A DNA stretch of 64,000 nt from assembly GCA_046347635.1 (NCBI GenBank), contig JAXMFT010000006.1, forward strand, positions 232,572-296,571. Reading direction: 5' to 3'. Shown piece after piece: positions 1 through 7,937 of the stretch (the first letter of the stretch is position 1; each line of letters opens with the position of its first letter). The position numbers were made by a program, and so were the translations under genes. Under the pieces are notes generated by a model. It saw nothing but the letters and a program-made list of their open reading frames with translations. It searched no databases and was not told the DNA's origin. This DNA comes from JAGVSZ01 sp019137045. Its GTDB lineage: Bacteria > Pseudomonadota > Gammaproteobacteria > Burkholderiales > SG8-39.

Positions 1-1612
1 CCGGCCAGCGCTGGACGAGCCGCGCGACCCCGCCGACGTAGCCGTCGGTGAGGCGCTGGAAACCCGCCTCGAACCAGCGGAAGAAGCCGCGCTTCTCGCC
101 GTGGTGCGCCTTGATGATGATCGCCGCGAGCGCGGGCGAGAGCGTGAGCGCCATCACCCCGGAGATCACCACCGAGATGGCGATCGTGATCGCGAACTGC
201 TGGTACAGCGTGCCGGTCACCCCGCCGAGGAACGCGACCGGCAGGAACACCGCGACCAGCACCAGCACGATCGAGATCAGCGCACCGGCGATCTCGCTCA
301 TCGCCCGCTTCGCGGCCGCGAGCGCCCCGAGCCCGTGCTTGGTCATGTTGGTCTCGACGTTCTCGACCACCACGATCGCGTCGTCGACCACCAGCCCGAT
401 CGCGAGGATCAGGCCGAACATCGTCAGCATGTTGATCGAGAAGCCGAGCAGGTGCATGCCGATGAAGGTGCCGACGATCGACACCGGCACGGCGAGGATC
501 GGGATGATGGTCGCGCGCAGGCTCTGCAGGAAGAGGTACACGACCAGGATCACCAGCACCACCGCCTCGAAGAAGGTGTGCACCACCTTGTCGATCGAGT
601 TCAGGGTGAACAGGCTGGTGTCGAGCGTGATCTTGTAGTCGAGGCCGGTGGGGAACTGCTTCTTCAGTTCCTCCATGCGGGCGCGCACCGCGCGCGCGGT
701 CTCCACCGCGTTGGCGCCCGGCTGCTGGAAGATGCCGATGGTGGTCGCGGTCTTGCCGTTCATGCGGCTCGCGATCGAGTAGTCGCGTTTGGCGAGCTCC
801 ACCCGGCCGATGTCGCGCACGCGCACGATCGCCGTGCCCTCCTTCGCCGCGCGGACGATGATGTTCTCGAACTCCTCGGGCTTGGTGAGCAACCCCTGCG
901 CGGTCACGACGTAGGTCTGCTGCACGCCCCGCGGGGCCGGCTCCGCGCCGATCTGGCCGATGCCGAAGGTCTGGTTCTGGCCCTGGATCGCGTTCGCCAC
1001 CTCCTGCACCGTGATCCCGAGCTGCGCCATGCGGTCGGGCCGCAGCCACACCCGCATCGCGATGTCGGGCAGGCCGAACACCTGCGCGCGGTTCGCGCCC
1101 GGCACGCGCTTCAGCTCCTCGAGCACGTACAGGTTCGCGTAGTTGTCGATGTAGGTCGAGGTGTAGCGCTCGTCGGGCGAGAAGATCGACAGCACCATCA
1201 TGATGCTCGAGGACTTCTTCTCCACGGTGACGCCCTGCTGGGACACGACCTGCGGGATCAGCGGCAGCGCCTGGCTCACGCGATTCTGGACGTTGACCTG
1301 GTTGATGTCCGGGTTGCTGCCCGGCTGGAACACGACGCTGATCGAGACGTTGCCGGAGGACGAGCTGACCGAGTTGAAGTACAGCAGGTTGTCGATGCCG
1401 TTGATCTGCGCCTCGATCGGGGCGGCGACCGTGTTCGCGATCACCTCCGCGGTCGCGCCGGGGTAGCGCGCATCCACCGTCACCTGCGGGGGCGCGAGCT
1501 CGGGATACTGCGAGATCGGCGACACCCGCATCGCCACCGCGCCGCCGAGGAAGATCAGGATCGAGATGACCGACGAGAGGACCGGCCGGTCGATGAAGAA
1601 GTGCGTGAACAT
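1..1612 (-). CDS. RND multidrug efflux permease (HAE1 family), 3' end outside window
   Basis: Inner-membrane proton-driven pump of the AcrB/MexB type, which with the adaptor encoded just upstream and an outer-membrane channel would expel hydrophobic compounds. The protein begins MFTHFFIDRPVLSSV, a classic RND start, followed by the first transmembrane helix, the periplasmic porter region with QGVTVEKKSSS, and the helix carrying GLVVDDAIVVVEN, whose two Asp residues belong to the proton relay. About 537 residues are visible, roughly half of the usual 1040; the rest lies beyond base 1. The start at 1612 is 12 bases after the adaptor stop, so the two form one operon. No outer-membrane partner or local TetR-type repressor is visible. 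Confidence 0.96.
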   Translation of the reverse strand, partial: MFTHFFIDRPVLSSVISILIFLGGAVAMRVSPISQYPELAPPQVTVDARYPGATAEVIANTVAAPIEAQINGIDNLLYFNSVSSSSGNVSISVVFQPGSNPDINQVNVQNRVSQALPLIPQVVSQQGVTVEKKSSSIMMVLSIFSPDERYTSTYIDNYANLYVLEELKRVPGANRAQVFGLPDIAMRVWLRPDRMAQLGITVQEVANAIQGQNQTFGIGQIGAEPAPRGVQQTYVVTAQGLLTKPEEFENIIVRAAKEGTAIVRVRDIGRVELAKRDYSIASRMNGKTATTIGIFQQPGANAVETARAVRARMEELKKQFPTGLDYKITLDTSLFTLNSIDKVVHTFFEAVVLVILVVYLFLQSLRATIIPILAVPVSIVGTFIGMHLLGFSINMLTMFGLILAIGLVVDDAIVVVENVETNMTKHGLGALAAAKRAMSEIAGALISIVLVLVAVFLPVAFLGGVTGTLYQQFAITIAISVVISGVMALTLSPALAAIIIKAHHGEKRGFFRWFEAGFQRLTDGYVGGVARLVQRWP

Positions 1613-1624
1613 CGCCGGCGCCGG

Positions 1625-2812
1625 CTATTTCTTCGCCGCGCCGGCGTTCGCGCCGGCCTTGGACGCGGCCCCGGCGGCGCCCGGCTCCGCGATCCGCACC
1701 GGCTGCCCGGGTATCACCTTCAGGACGCCGTCGACCACCACCCGGTCGCCCGCGTGCAGCCCGGTCAGGACGACGATGTCCTTCTCGCCCAGGTAATCCC
1801 CCACCACGACGGGCCGCACTTCCGCGGTCCCGTCCGGCTTCACGACGTACACGATGTGGCCGTTCGAGCCCTGCTGCACGGCGAGCTGCGGCACGACGAT
1901 CGCGCCCGGCCGCATCGCGCCGCGCACGTTGGCGGTCACGAACATGCCCGGGCGCAGCTCCTTCTTCGGGTTGGGCAGCACCGCGCGCACCATGAACGAG
2001 CCGGTCTCCTGGCTGAACGACGGGTCGGCGAAGTTGATCTTGCCGGTGTGCGGGTGGCGCGTTCCGTCCGGCAGCACCACCTCGACGATGTAGTCGCGGT
2101 TCTTCGGCTCCAGCACCTGCTTCTTCGCGATCTCGTCGCGCCACTTCGCGGCGAGATTCTGCGAGACGCTGAAGGTGACCCAGACCGGATCGATCGCCGC
2201 GACGTAGGTGAGGTTCGCGCTCTCCGCCATCGCGTTGACGAACGCGCCCTGGCGCTGCAGCGAGCGGCTCGCGAGCCCGGTCACCGGCGAGCGGATCGTC
2301 GTGTAGCCCAGATTGAGCTCGGCCTCCTTGACCTTGGCTCCGGCGGCGAACACCGCGGCCTTGGCGGAGTCGAACTCGCCCTGCGCCCGGTCGAGGTCCG
2401 CGCGCGAGAGCGCGTTCTGCTCGGCGAGCGGCTTCACGCGGCCCAGGTTCGCCTGCGCGGTGGTGAAGCGCGCCTGCTGCGACTGCAACTCCCCGCGCGC
2501 CGCCTCGAGCTGGGCCTGGAACGGCTTCGGGTCGAGCTGGAAGAGGAGCTGCCCTTCCTTCACCAGTTCGCCCTCCTGGTAGGCGATCCGGTCGAGGTAG
2601 CCCGACACCCGCGCGACGATGTTGACCTGGCGCGAGCTCTCGGTCTGCGCGACGAAGCTCGCGACGTAGGGGATGTCGCGCGGCTCGACGGTGATCACCG
2701 TGACCTCGGGGGCCGGGCGCTGCGGGGGCGGGGCCTCCCGCGAGCAGCCGGCGGCGAGCGCGGCGAGGGCGGCGAGCGGAACGGCAAGACGACTGAGCTG
2801 GACAGCGGGCAT
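1625..2812 (-). CDS. RND efflux periplasmic adaptor (AcrA/MexA family lipoprotein)
   Basis: Membrane fusion protein bridging the RND permease and an outer-membrane channel. The 395-residue protein starts at 2812 with a lipoprotein signal (LAALAALAAGC, Cys near residue 23), so it is probably lipid-anchored. Then come the first barrel and lipoyl half (VSGYLDRIAYQEGELVKEGQLLF), a coiled-coil hairpin with GELQSQQARFTTAQANL, the second lipoyl half (IRSPVTGLASRS), and the beta-barrel and membrane-proximal domain. The reading frame stays open upstream to 3154, but the lipobox fixes the start at 2812. It is first gene of the pump operon and diverges from the GNAT gene at 2991. Confidence 0.95.
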   Translation of the reverse strand: MPAVQLSRLAVPLAALAALAAGCSREAPPPQRPAPEVTVITVEPRDIPYVASFVAQTESSRQVNIVARVSGYLDRIAYQEGELVKEGQLLFQLDPKPFQAQLEAARGELQSQQARFTTAQANLGRVKPLAEQNALSRADLDRAQGEFDSAKAAVFAAGAKVKEAELNLGYTTIRSPVTGLASRSLQRQGAFVNAMAESANLTYVAAIDPVWVTFSVSQNLAAKWRDEIAKKQVLEPKNRDYIVEVVLPDGTRHPHTGKINFADPSFSQETGSFMVRAVLPNPKKELRPGMFVTANVRGAMRPGAIVVPQLAVQQGSNGHIVYVVKPDGTAEVRPVVVGDYLGEKDIVVLTGLHAGDRVVVDGVLKVIPGQPVRIAEPGAAGAASKAGANAGAAKK

Positions 2813-2955
2813 CGGAAGAGCAACCCCAATTCTCGAGGCAGCGGACACGTGCGGTGCGAGGCCCCGCCGAGCAGGCGGGCGTTCAGCAGCGGGCGTAGTT
2901 TGCCTCAGATCGCCGGCGCGCCGCCATCGGCGGCGGAGAGCCATCCGGATCTGGC

Positions 2956-2961
2956 TATACT
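2956..2961 (+). promoter_or_regulatory. Possible -10 element for the GNAT gene
   Basis: TATACT lies 29 bases before the GTG start of the acetyltransferase gene in an otherwise very GC-rich 178-base divergent gap. No convincing -35 hexamer is present at 16-18 bases upstream, so this is only a tentative -10. Confidence 0.35.
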
Positions 2962-2990
2962 CGATCCTGCCGCGAATTCCCCTGCCCGCA

Positions 2991-3533
2991 GTGGACGCAT
3001 CAGAGTACTCGACCCTGGAGACGCTGCGCAGCGGGCAGCGCGTGGAGATTCGCGCGCAGCGCGTGAGCGACCGCGCCTTGCTGCGCGAGGCCCTCGTCAA
3101 CCTGAGCGAGGAGGCGCGGTATCGCCGCTTCTTCGCGCCCAAGCGCAGCTTCACGCCGAAGGAAGTCGATTTCTACCTGAACATCGACTTCGTGAACCAC
3201 GTCGCCCTGGTGGTCGTGATGGACGGCGCGATCGTGGGCGGCGCGCGCTACATCGTGTCGGAGCCCGGGCGCGCCGAGGTCGCGTTCAGCGTGGACGATT
3301 CGCACCAGGGCCAGGGGATCGCCTCGGCCCTGATGCGCCACCTGGTCGCGATCGCGCGCGACGCGGGGTTGAACGAGCTCGTTGCGGAAGTGCTGCCGGG
3401 CAACGCGCCGATGCTGAAGGTGTTCGAGCGAAGCGGGCTATCGATGCGGCAATGGCGCGAGGGTGGCGTCGTGCACGTCGCGCTGGGCCTGCCGCGCGCC
3501 GGCAGACCCCCGGCCGGGATCCAACCAAAGTAG
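2991..3533 (+). CDS. GNAT-family N-acetyltransferase
   Basis: Probable acetyl-CoA-dependent acetyltransferase, 180 residues. The acetyl-CoA pyrophosphate-binding loop is visible as DSHQGQGIASALMRHL (the Q/RxxGxG/A signature of motif A), preceded by strand AEVAFSV and followed by LVAEVLPGNAPMLKVFERSGL (motif B). The fold resembles the GNAT domain attached to acyl-CoA synthetases or protein acetyltransferases (Pat), but no such partner is adjacent, so the substrate is unknown. The GTG start at 2991 is chosen because the domain begins soon after it and TATACT lies upstream; the frame stays open further 5'. The last codons (PK-stop) lie inside regulatory repeat copy A. Confidence 0.85.
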   Translation: MDASEYSTLETLRSGQRVEIRAQRVSDRALLREALVNLSEEARYRRFFAPKRSFTPKEVDFYLNIDFVNHVALVVVMDGAIVGGARYIVSEPGRAEVAFSVDDSHQGQGIASALMRHLVAIARDAGLNELVAEVLPGNAPMLKVFERSGLSMRQWREGGVVHVALGLPRAGRPPAGIQPK

Positions 3534-3564
3534 GATTTGCGGCGTGCACCACGGGCATTAGCGT
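3517..3564 (+). promoter_or_regulatory. Copy A of the ACCAAAGTAGGAT operator-promoter element
   Basis: Imperfect inverted repeat GGATCC-N10-GGATTT (3517-3538) with core ACCAAAGTAGGAT, then exactly 20 bases after GGAT the block ATTAGCGT (3557-3564). Taking that block as the -10 region, the repeat centre falls near -42, the usual place for an activator that replaces the -35. The predicted transcript would start near 3570 and serve the DUF3300 gene at 3589. The repeat contains the stop codon of the GNAT gene. Confidence 0.7.
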
Positions 3565-3588
3565 GCACGAGATGAGGAGGGCCGACGC

Positions 3589-4986
3589 ATGAACGGGTGG
3601 AGCAAGGGCCTCGGCGCGCGCTGCGCCGCGCTGCTGCTCGCGGCCGCCGCCGCGCTCGGCGCGGCGCGCGCACAGACACAGACGCAGGCCGAGCCCCCAC
3701 CCTTCAAGCCGGAGGAGATCGAGGCGCTGGTCGCGCCGATCGCGCTCTATCCCGACTCGCTCCTGTCGCAGGTGCTGATGGCGTCCACCTATCCCCTCGA
3801 AATCGTGCAAGCGGCGCGCTGGGTGAAGGCCAATCCGAGCCAGAAGGGCGACGCCGCCGTCAAGGCGGTGGAGAACCAGACCTGGGACGTGAGCGTCAAG
3901 TCGCTGGTCGCATTCCCCCAGATCCTCGAGCCGATGAACGAGAAGCTCGACTGGACGCAGAAGCTCGGCGACGCGTTCCTCGCCGACCAGAAGGCGGTCA
4001 TGGACGCCATCCAGCGGCTGCGGGTGAAGGCCGAGAAGTCGGGCAACCTCAAGTCCTCCGAGCAGCAGAAGGTCATCGTCGAGGAGGCGGCGCCGCAGCA
4101 GACGGTCATCAAGATCGAGCCGGCGAACCCGCAGACGATCTACGTGCCGGCCTACAACCCGACGGTCGTGTACGGGGCATGGGGTTATCCGGCCTATCCG
4201 CCGTATTACTGGCCACCTTCCCCGGTCTGGTATCCCGGCGGCTACTTGATGGCCGGGTTCGCCTGGGGCGTTGGCATCGCGGCCGCGGGCGCGATCTTCG
4301 GCGGGTTCAACTGGGGGGGCGGCGACGTGAACATCAACGTGAACCGCGCGACCAACATCGACAAGAATTTCAACCGCACCAACGTGGGCAGCGGCAACAA
4401 GTGGCAGCACGACTCGAGCCACCGCAAGGGCGTGTCGTACCGCGACCAGGCGAGCCGCGACAAGTTCGGCAAGGACGTCCCCGGACGCGACGGGCGCAAC
4501 GACTTCCGCGGGCGCGACGGCGCCGGTGATCGCGGCGGGGTCGGCGATCGTGGTGGCGTCGGCGATCGCGGGGGACCGGGCGACCGCGGCGGACCGGGCG
4601 ACCGCGGCGGACCGGGCGACCGCGGCGGCGTAGGTGACCGCGGAGGGCCGAGCGTGGCTGACCGAGGCGGACCGGGTGTCGGTGATCGTGGCGGCGCCGG
4701 TGACCGCGGTGGGCCGAGCGTCGCCGATCGGGGTGGACCCGGCGCCGGCGGTCGCGACAACGCGTTCCAGGGCGTGGGCGGCGGGGCGGCTTCGCAGCGC
4801 GACTTCAACCGCGGACAAGCGAGCAACCGGTCGATGGCGAGTCACGGCGGCGGCGGTGGCGGCGCACGCGCGAGCGCCGGCGGTGGCGGCGGCGCGCGCG
4901 CAGGCGGTGGCGGAGGCGGCGGTCGTGCAGGCGGTGGAGGCGGCGGAGGTGGTCGCGGCGGCGGCGGTGGCGGCGGCAGGCGCTAA
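3589..4986 (+). CDS. DUF3300 domain secreted protein with GDRGG repeats
   Basis: Exported protein of unknown biochemical function, 465 residues. A signal peptide (ALLLAAAAALGAARAQ) precedes the DUF3300 region, roughly residues 40-250, recognisable by EIEALVAPIALYPDSLLSQVLMASTYPLE and YVPAYNPTVVYGAWGYPAYPP. The C-terminal part is low complexity: about 14 tandem GDRGG/ADRGG-type units (about residues 313-385) and then a Gly/Arg/Ala tail. AGGAGG lies 8 bases before the ATG. DUF3300 genes are commonly followed by DUF2950 genes, as here (13-base gap). Copy A of the dispersed activator element lies just upstream. Function is not established. Confidence 0.9.
   Translation: MNGWSKGLGARCAALLLAAAAALGAARAQTQTQAEPPPFKPEEIEALVAPIALYPDSLLSQVLMASTYPLEIVQAARWVKANPSQKGDAAVKAVENQTWDVSVKSLVAFPQILEPMNEKLDWTQKLGDAFLADQKAVMDAIQRLRVKAEKSGNLKSSEQQKVIVEEAAPQQTVIKIEPANPQTIYVPAYNPTVVYGAWGYPAYPPYYWPPSPVWYPGGYLMAGFAWGVGIAAAGAIFGGFNWGGGDVNINVNRATNIDKNFNRTNVGSGNKWQHDSSHRKGVSYRDQASRDKFGKDVPGRDGRNDFRGRDGAGDRGGVGDRGGVGDRGGPGDRGGPGDRGGPGDRGGVGDRGGPSVADRGGPGVGDRGGAGDRGGPSVADRGGPGAGGRDNAFQGVGGGAASQRDFNRGQASNRSMASHGGGGGGARASAGGGGGARAGGGGGGGRAGGGGGGGGRGGGGGGGRR
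4525..4740 (+). repeat. In-gene tandem repeat coding GDRGG units
   Basis: About 14 imperfect 15- to 18-base units of the type GGCGATCGCGGCGGG, all in the DUF3300 reading frame, encode GDRGG or VADRGG pentapeptides. Unit-number changes would stay roughly in frame, so this segment may vary in length between strains. Confidence 0.8.
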
Positions 4987-4999
4987 GGGGAACTCGACG

Positions 5000-5896
5000 A
5001 TGCGATCGGTACTGCAACGATTCTGCGCCGCACTGGCGCTCGCCCTCGCGGCATGGGCTCCGGCCGCGCTCGCGCAGCAGAAGACGTTCCCCTCGCCCGA
5101 AGCCGCGATGAACGCGTTCGGCGATGCGGTCGCCACGAGCGACGACGACGCGATGAAAGGGCTGCTGGGCCCGGACTATCGAGACCTGATTCCGCCGGCC
5201 GGGGCCGAAGTGCGCTATCGCTTCCTCGCCGCGTGGGCGAAAGCGCACGCGATCAAGCCGGAGGGCGACGCGAAGGCGCTCGTCGCCGTCGGCACCGACG
5301 GCTGGACCATGCCGATCCCGATCGTGAAGACCGCGCAGGGCTGGCGGTTCGACACGCGCGCCGGCGCCGACGAGATGCGCGTGCGCCGCATCGGCCGCAA
5401 CGAGAACGCGGTGATGCAGGTCATGCTCGCCATCTTCGACGCGCAGAAGGACTATGCGCGGGTGGACCGCAACCGCGACGGGGTGCTCCAGTACGCCGCG
5501 AAGTTCATGAGCGCGCCGGGGAAGCAGGACGGGCTGTACTGGCCGACGAAGGCGGGCGAGCCCGAGAGCCCGCTCGGGCCGGCGTTCGCCGCGGCGCGCG
5601 CGGCGGGCGGCGGCAACACGGGGTACTACGGCTACCGCTTCAAGCTGCTCACGGGCCAGGGCAAGAATGCGCCGGGCGGCGCCTACGACTACGTCGTGCG
5701 CGGCCGCATGATCGGCGGCTTCGCGGCGGTCGCGTGGCCGGTCAAGTACGGCGACACCGGCGTGATGACGTTCATGGTGAGCCACGACGGCGTCCTGTAC
5801 GAGAAGGACCTCGGTCCCGACACCGCCGCGCGCGCGGCCGCGATGACGCGCTTCGACCCGGACTCGGGCTGGCAGAAGGCCGAACCGGGGCATTGA
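5000..5896 (+). CDS. DUF2950 family secreted protein
   Basis: Exported protein of unknown function, 298 residues, with a signal peptide (ALALALAAWAPAALAQQ). It has the DUF2950 features TFPSPEAAMNAFGDAVATSDDDAMKGLLGPDY, the YGYRFKLLTGQG block and a C-terminal MTFMVSHDGVLYEKDLG. AAGGGG precedes the ATG at 5000. Genes of this family usually follow DUF3300, and the short spacing to its neighbours (13 bases before, 48 bases to nrfH) makes co-transcription likely. Nothing in it suggests an enzyme active site to me. Confidence 0.88.
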   Translation: MRSVLQRFCAALALALAAWAPAALAQQKTFPSPEAAMNAFGDAVATSDDDAMKGLLGPDYRDLIPPAGAEVRYRFLAAWAKAHAIKPEGDAKALVAVGTDGWTMPIPIVKTAQGWRFDTRAGADEMRVRRIGRNENAVMQVMLAIFDAQKDYARVDRNRDGVLQYAAKFMSAPGKQDGLYWPTKAGEPESPLGPAFAAARAAGGGNTGYYGYRFKLLTGQGKNAPGGAYDYVVRGRMIGGFAAVAWPVKYGDTGVMTFMVSHDGVLYEKDLGPDTAARAAAMTRFDPDSGWQKAEPGH

Positions 5897-5944
5897 CGCG
5901 TCGGGCCGTCGCCCGGACGAGACCACCCAGGAAAGCATGCGACG

Positions 5945-6439
5945 ATGGGCGCGGCGTTCGACACCGGCAAGTCGACCGCGAAGGGCCTCGTCCTGCTCGC
6001 GGCCCTCGTCGGGATGCTCGCCGGCATCGGCGGGTTCACGTTCCTCTACGCCGAAGGGTTCTCCTACATGAGCTCGGACCCGAAGGCGTGCGTGAACTGC
6101 CACATCATGCAGCCGCAGTACGAGGGGTGGCAGAAGGCGAGCCACCACGCCGTGGCGACCTGCGTCGACTGCCACCTGCCGCACAGCTTCGTCCGGAAGT
6201 GGATCGCCAAGGGGCTGAGCGGCTTCCACGACTCGAAAGCGTTCACGTTCCAGGATTTCCACGAGCCGATCATGATCGGGCCGGCGATGAGCCGCATCCT
6301 GCAGGAGAGCTGCCTGCACTGCCACGCCGCGCTGGTGCACGACCTGGTGCCGCAGCCCGGCAACGAAGCGGACGAAGTGCGCTGCGTCCACTGCCATCGC
6401 GCGGTCGGGCACGGCGCGACGACCGGCCTGGGCCGCTAG
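5945..6439 (+). CDS. nrfH: NrfH: tetraheme quinol dehydrogenase subunit of nitrite reductase
   Basis: Membrane-anchored NapC/NirT-family cytochrome c that takes electrons from menaquinol and hands them to NrfA. The 164-residue protein has one N-terminal transmembrane helix (about residues 14-36) and four CXXCH heme sites at about 49-53 (CVNCH), 73-77 (CVDCH), 123-127 (CLHCH) and 147-151 (CVHCH). CHIM after heme 1 supplies the Met seen as a heme ligand in NrfH. Length matches the family. nrfA follows after 22 bases. No FNR-type box lies in the 48-base gap upstream, so transcription may come from the DUF3300 promoter. Confidence 0.95.
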   Translation: MGAAFDTGKSTAKGLVLLAALVGMLAGIGGFTFLYAEGFSYMSSDPKACVNCHIMQPQYEGWQKASHHAVATCVDCHLPHSFVRKWIAKGLSGFHDSKAFTFQDFHEPIMIGPAMSRILQESCLHCHAALVHDLVPQPGNEADEVRCVHCHRAVGHGATTGLGR

Positions 6440-6461
6440 AACCCGGAAGGAGGAGAAGAAG

Positions 6462-7898
6462 ATGCAATCGACGCAACGAGGCGCCTCGCGCGCGCTGCTG
6501 ATCGGGACGATGCTCGTGGTCGCGATCGCGACCGCCCTGGTCACCGCGCTGCTGGTGAACATCTTCGAGCGCAAGAGCGAGGCGCGGAACCCGTACGTGC
6601 GCCTCACCGAAGTCACCGAGGAAACGACCGACCCGGCCAAGTGGGGCGTCAACTGGCCGAAACAGTACGACTCCTACCTCCTGACTGCGCAGACCACGCG
6701 CACGCGCTTCGGCGGCCACGGCGGCAGCGAGGCGCTGCCGGAGGAGAAGATCAAGCGCGACCCGTGGCTCAAGCGCATGTTCCTCGGGTACGCCTTCTCG
6801 ATCGACTACCGGGATCGCCGCGGCCATGCGTTCATGCTGGCCGACCAGGAGGCGACGAAGCGGCTGACGAAGCCCCAGACCGGCTCCTGCCTGCACTGCC
6901 ACGCGTCGGTGATGCCGCTCTATCGCGAGCTCGGCAAGGGCGACCCCGCGAAGGGGCTGGCGGAGAGCTACAAGTATTCCTACCAGGACCTCAACAAGAA
7001 GCTGCACGACTCCGGGCACGCGCATCCGGTCTCGTGCGTCGACTGCCACGACCCGAAGACGATGGCGCTGCGGGTGACGCGCCCCGGGTTCATCGAGGGC
7101 ATTCAGGCGCTGGCCGCGTCGGACGCGCCGGTGCCGGCGATGCCCTCGATCGAGCGCTGGCGCGCCGGGGGAAAGCAGAAGCCCTACGACCCGAACGCCG
7201 ATGCGAGCCGCACCGAGATGCGCTCCTACGTCTGCGGGCAGTGCCACGTGGAGTACTACTGCTCGTCGCAGCTCCCGCTCACTTTCCCGTGGGGGAAGGG
7301 CCTGCGCGCGGCCGACCAGGAGAAGTTCTGGGACGCGACCAAGTTCGCCGACGGCAGCCGCTTCTTCGACTACAAGCACGCGGAGACGGGCGCGCCGATC
7401 CTGAAGGCCCAGCACCCCGAGTTCGAGCTGTGGAGCCAGGGCGTGCACGCGCGCAGCGGCGTCGCCTGCGCCGACTGCCACATGCCCTACGTGCGCGACG
7501 GCGCGACCAAGGTCTCGGACCACTGGGTGCGCAGCCCGCTGCTCAACATCAACCGCGCCTGCCAGACCTGCCACCACTTCCCCGAGGAGGAGATCAAGGC
7601 GCGCGTCGACGCGATCCAGCAACGCAACTTCGACCTGATGCAGCGCGGCGGCGCGGCGATCGTCGCGCTGATGGACGCGATCGTGGCGGCGAAGAAGGAG
7701 GGCGCGAGCCCCGAGCAGCTCGACGAAGCGCTCGAGCTGCAGCGCAAGGCCCAGTGGCGGCTCGACTTCATCGCGGCCGAGAACTCGATGGGCTTCCACG
7801 CCCCGCAGGAAGCGGCGATGGTCCTGGGCGAGGCGCTCGACTACGCGCGCCAGGGCGAGGCGGCCGCGCTGCGCTGGCACAGCGCAAAGAAGAAGTAG
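6462..7898 (+). CDS. nrfA: NrfA: pentaheme ammonia-forming nitrite reductase, CXXCH variant
   Basis: Periplasmic cytochrome c552 that reduces nitrite to ammonium with six electrons. The protein has 478 residues and an uncleaved-looking N-terminal hydrophobic segment (11-33). Five heme sites are seen: CLHCH (143-147), CVDCH (192-196), CGQCH (258-262), CADCH (336-340) and CQTCH (367-371). The active-site heme of classic NrfA carries CXXCK; here the first site is CXXCH and no CXXCK exists, which puts it with the CXXCH-type NrfA clades. Other active-site features remain: HVEYY after heme 3 and the AQHPE histidine near 318. GGAGGAG precedes the ATG. It forms an operon with nrfH. Confidence 0.94.
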   Translation: MQSTQRGASRALLIGTMLVVAIATALVTALLVNIFERKSEARNPYVRLTEVTEETTDPAKWGVNWPKQYDSYLLTAQTTRTRFGGHGGSEALPEEKIKRDPWLKRMFLGYAFSIDYRDRRGHAFMLADQEATKRLTKPQTGSCLHCHASVMPLYRELGKGDPAKGLAESYKYSYQDLNKKLHDSGHAHPVSCVDCHDPKTMALRVTRPGFIEGIQALAASDAPVPAMPSIERWRAGGKQKPYDPNADASRTEMRSYVCGQCHVEYYCSSQLPLTFPWGKGLRAADQEKFWDATKFADGSRFFDYKHAETGAPILKAQHPEFELWSQGVHARSGVACADCHMPYVRDGATKVSDHWVRSPLLNINRACQTCHHFPEEEIKARVDAIQQRNFDLMQRGGAAIVALMDAIVAAKKEGASPEQLDEALELQRKAQWRLDFIAAENSMGFHAPQEAAMVLGEALDYARQGEAAALRWHSAKKK

Positions 7899-7937
7899 CG
7901 GGGCCGGGTCGGGGCGGGAGATCTTCCGCTGGGCGGC

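Noticed and set aside
3000..3341. Small minus-strand frame inside the GNAT gene
   Set aside because: No ribosome site or recognisable domain; complementary to the conserved acetyl-CoA-binding region.
101..3592. Very long plus-strand open frame opposite the RND pump genes
   Set aside because: It is Arg/His/Asp-rich antisense shadow of GC-rich coding DNA; the minus-strand products are clear RND pump and adaptor proteins.
4525..4740. Tandem units that might be a CRISPR or VNTR array
   Set aside because: Units are contiguous without spacers and stay in the DUF3300 reading frame, encoding GDRGG; they are coding repeats.
4805..6652. Long minus-strand open frame across DUF2950 and nrfHA
   Set aside because: Composition is typical of a shadow frame and the plus strand encodes recognisable heme proteins.
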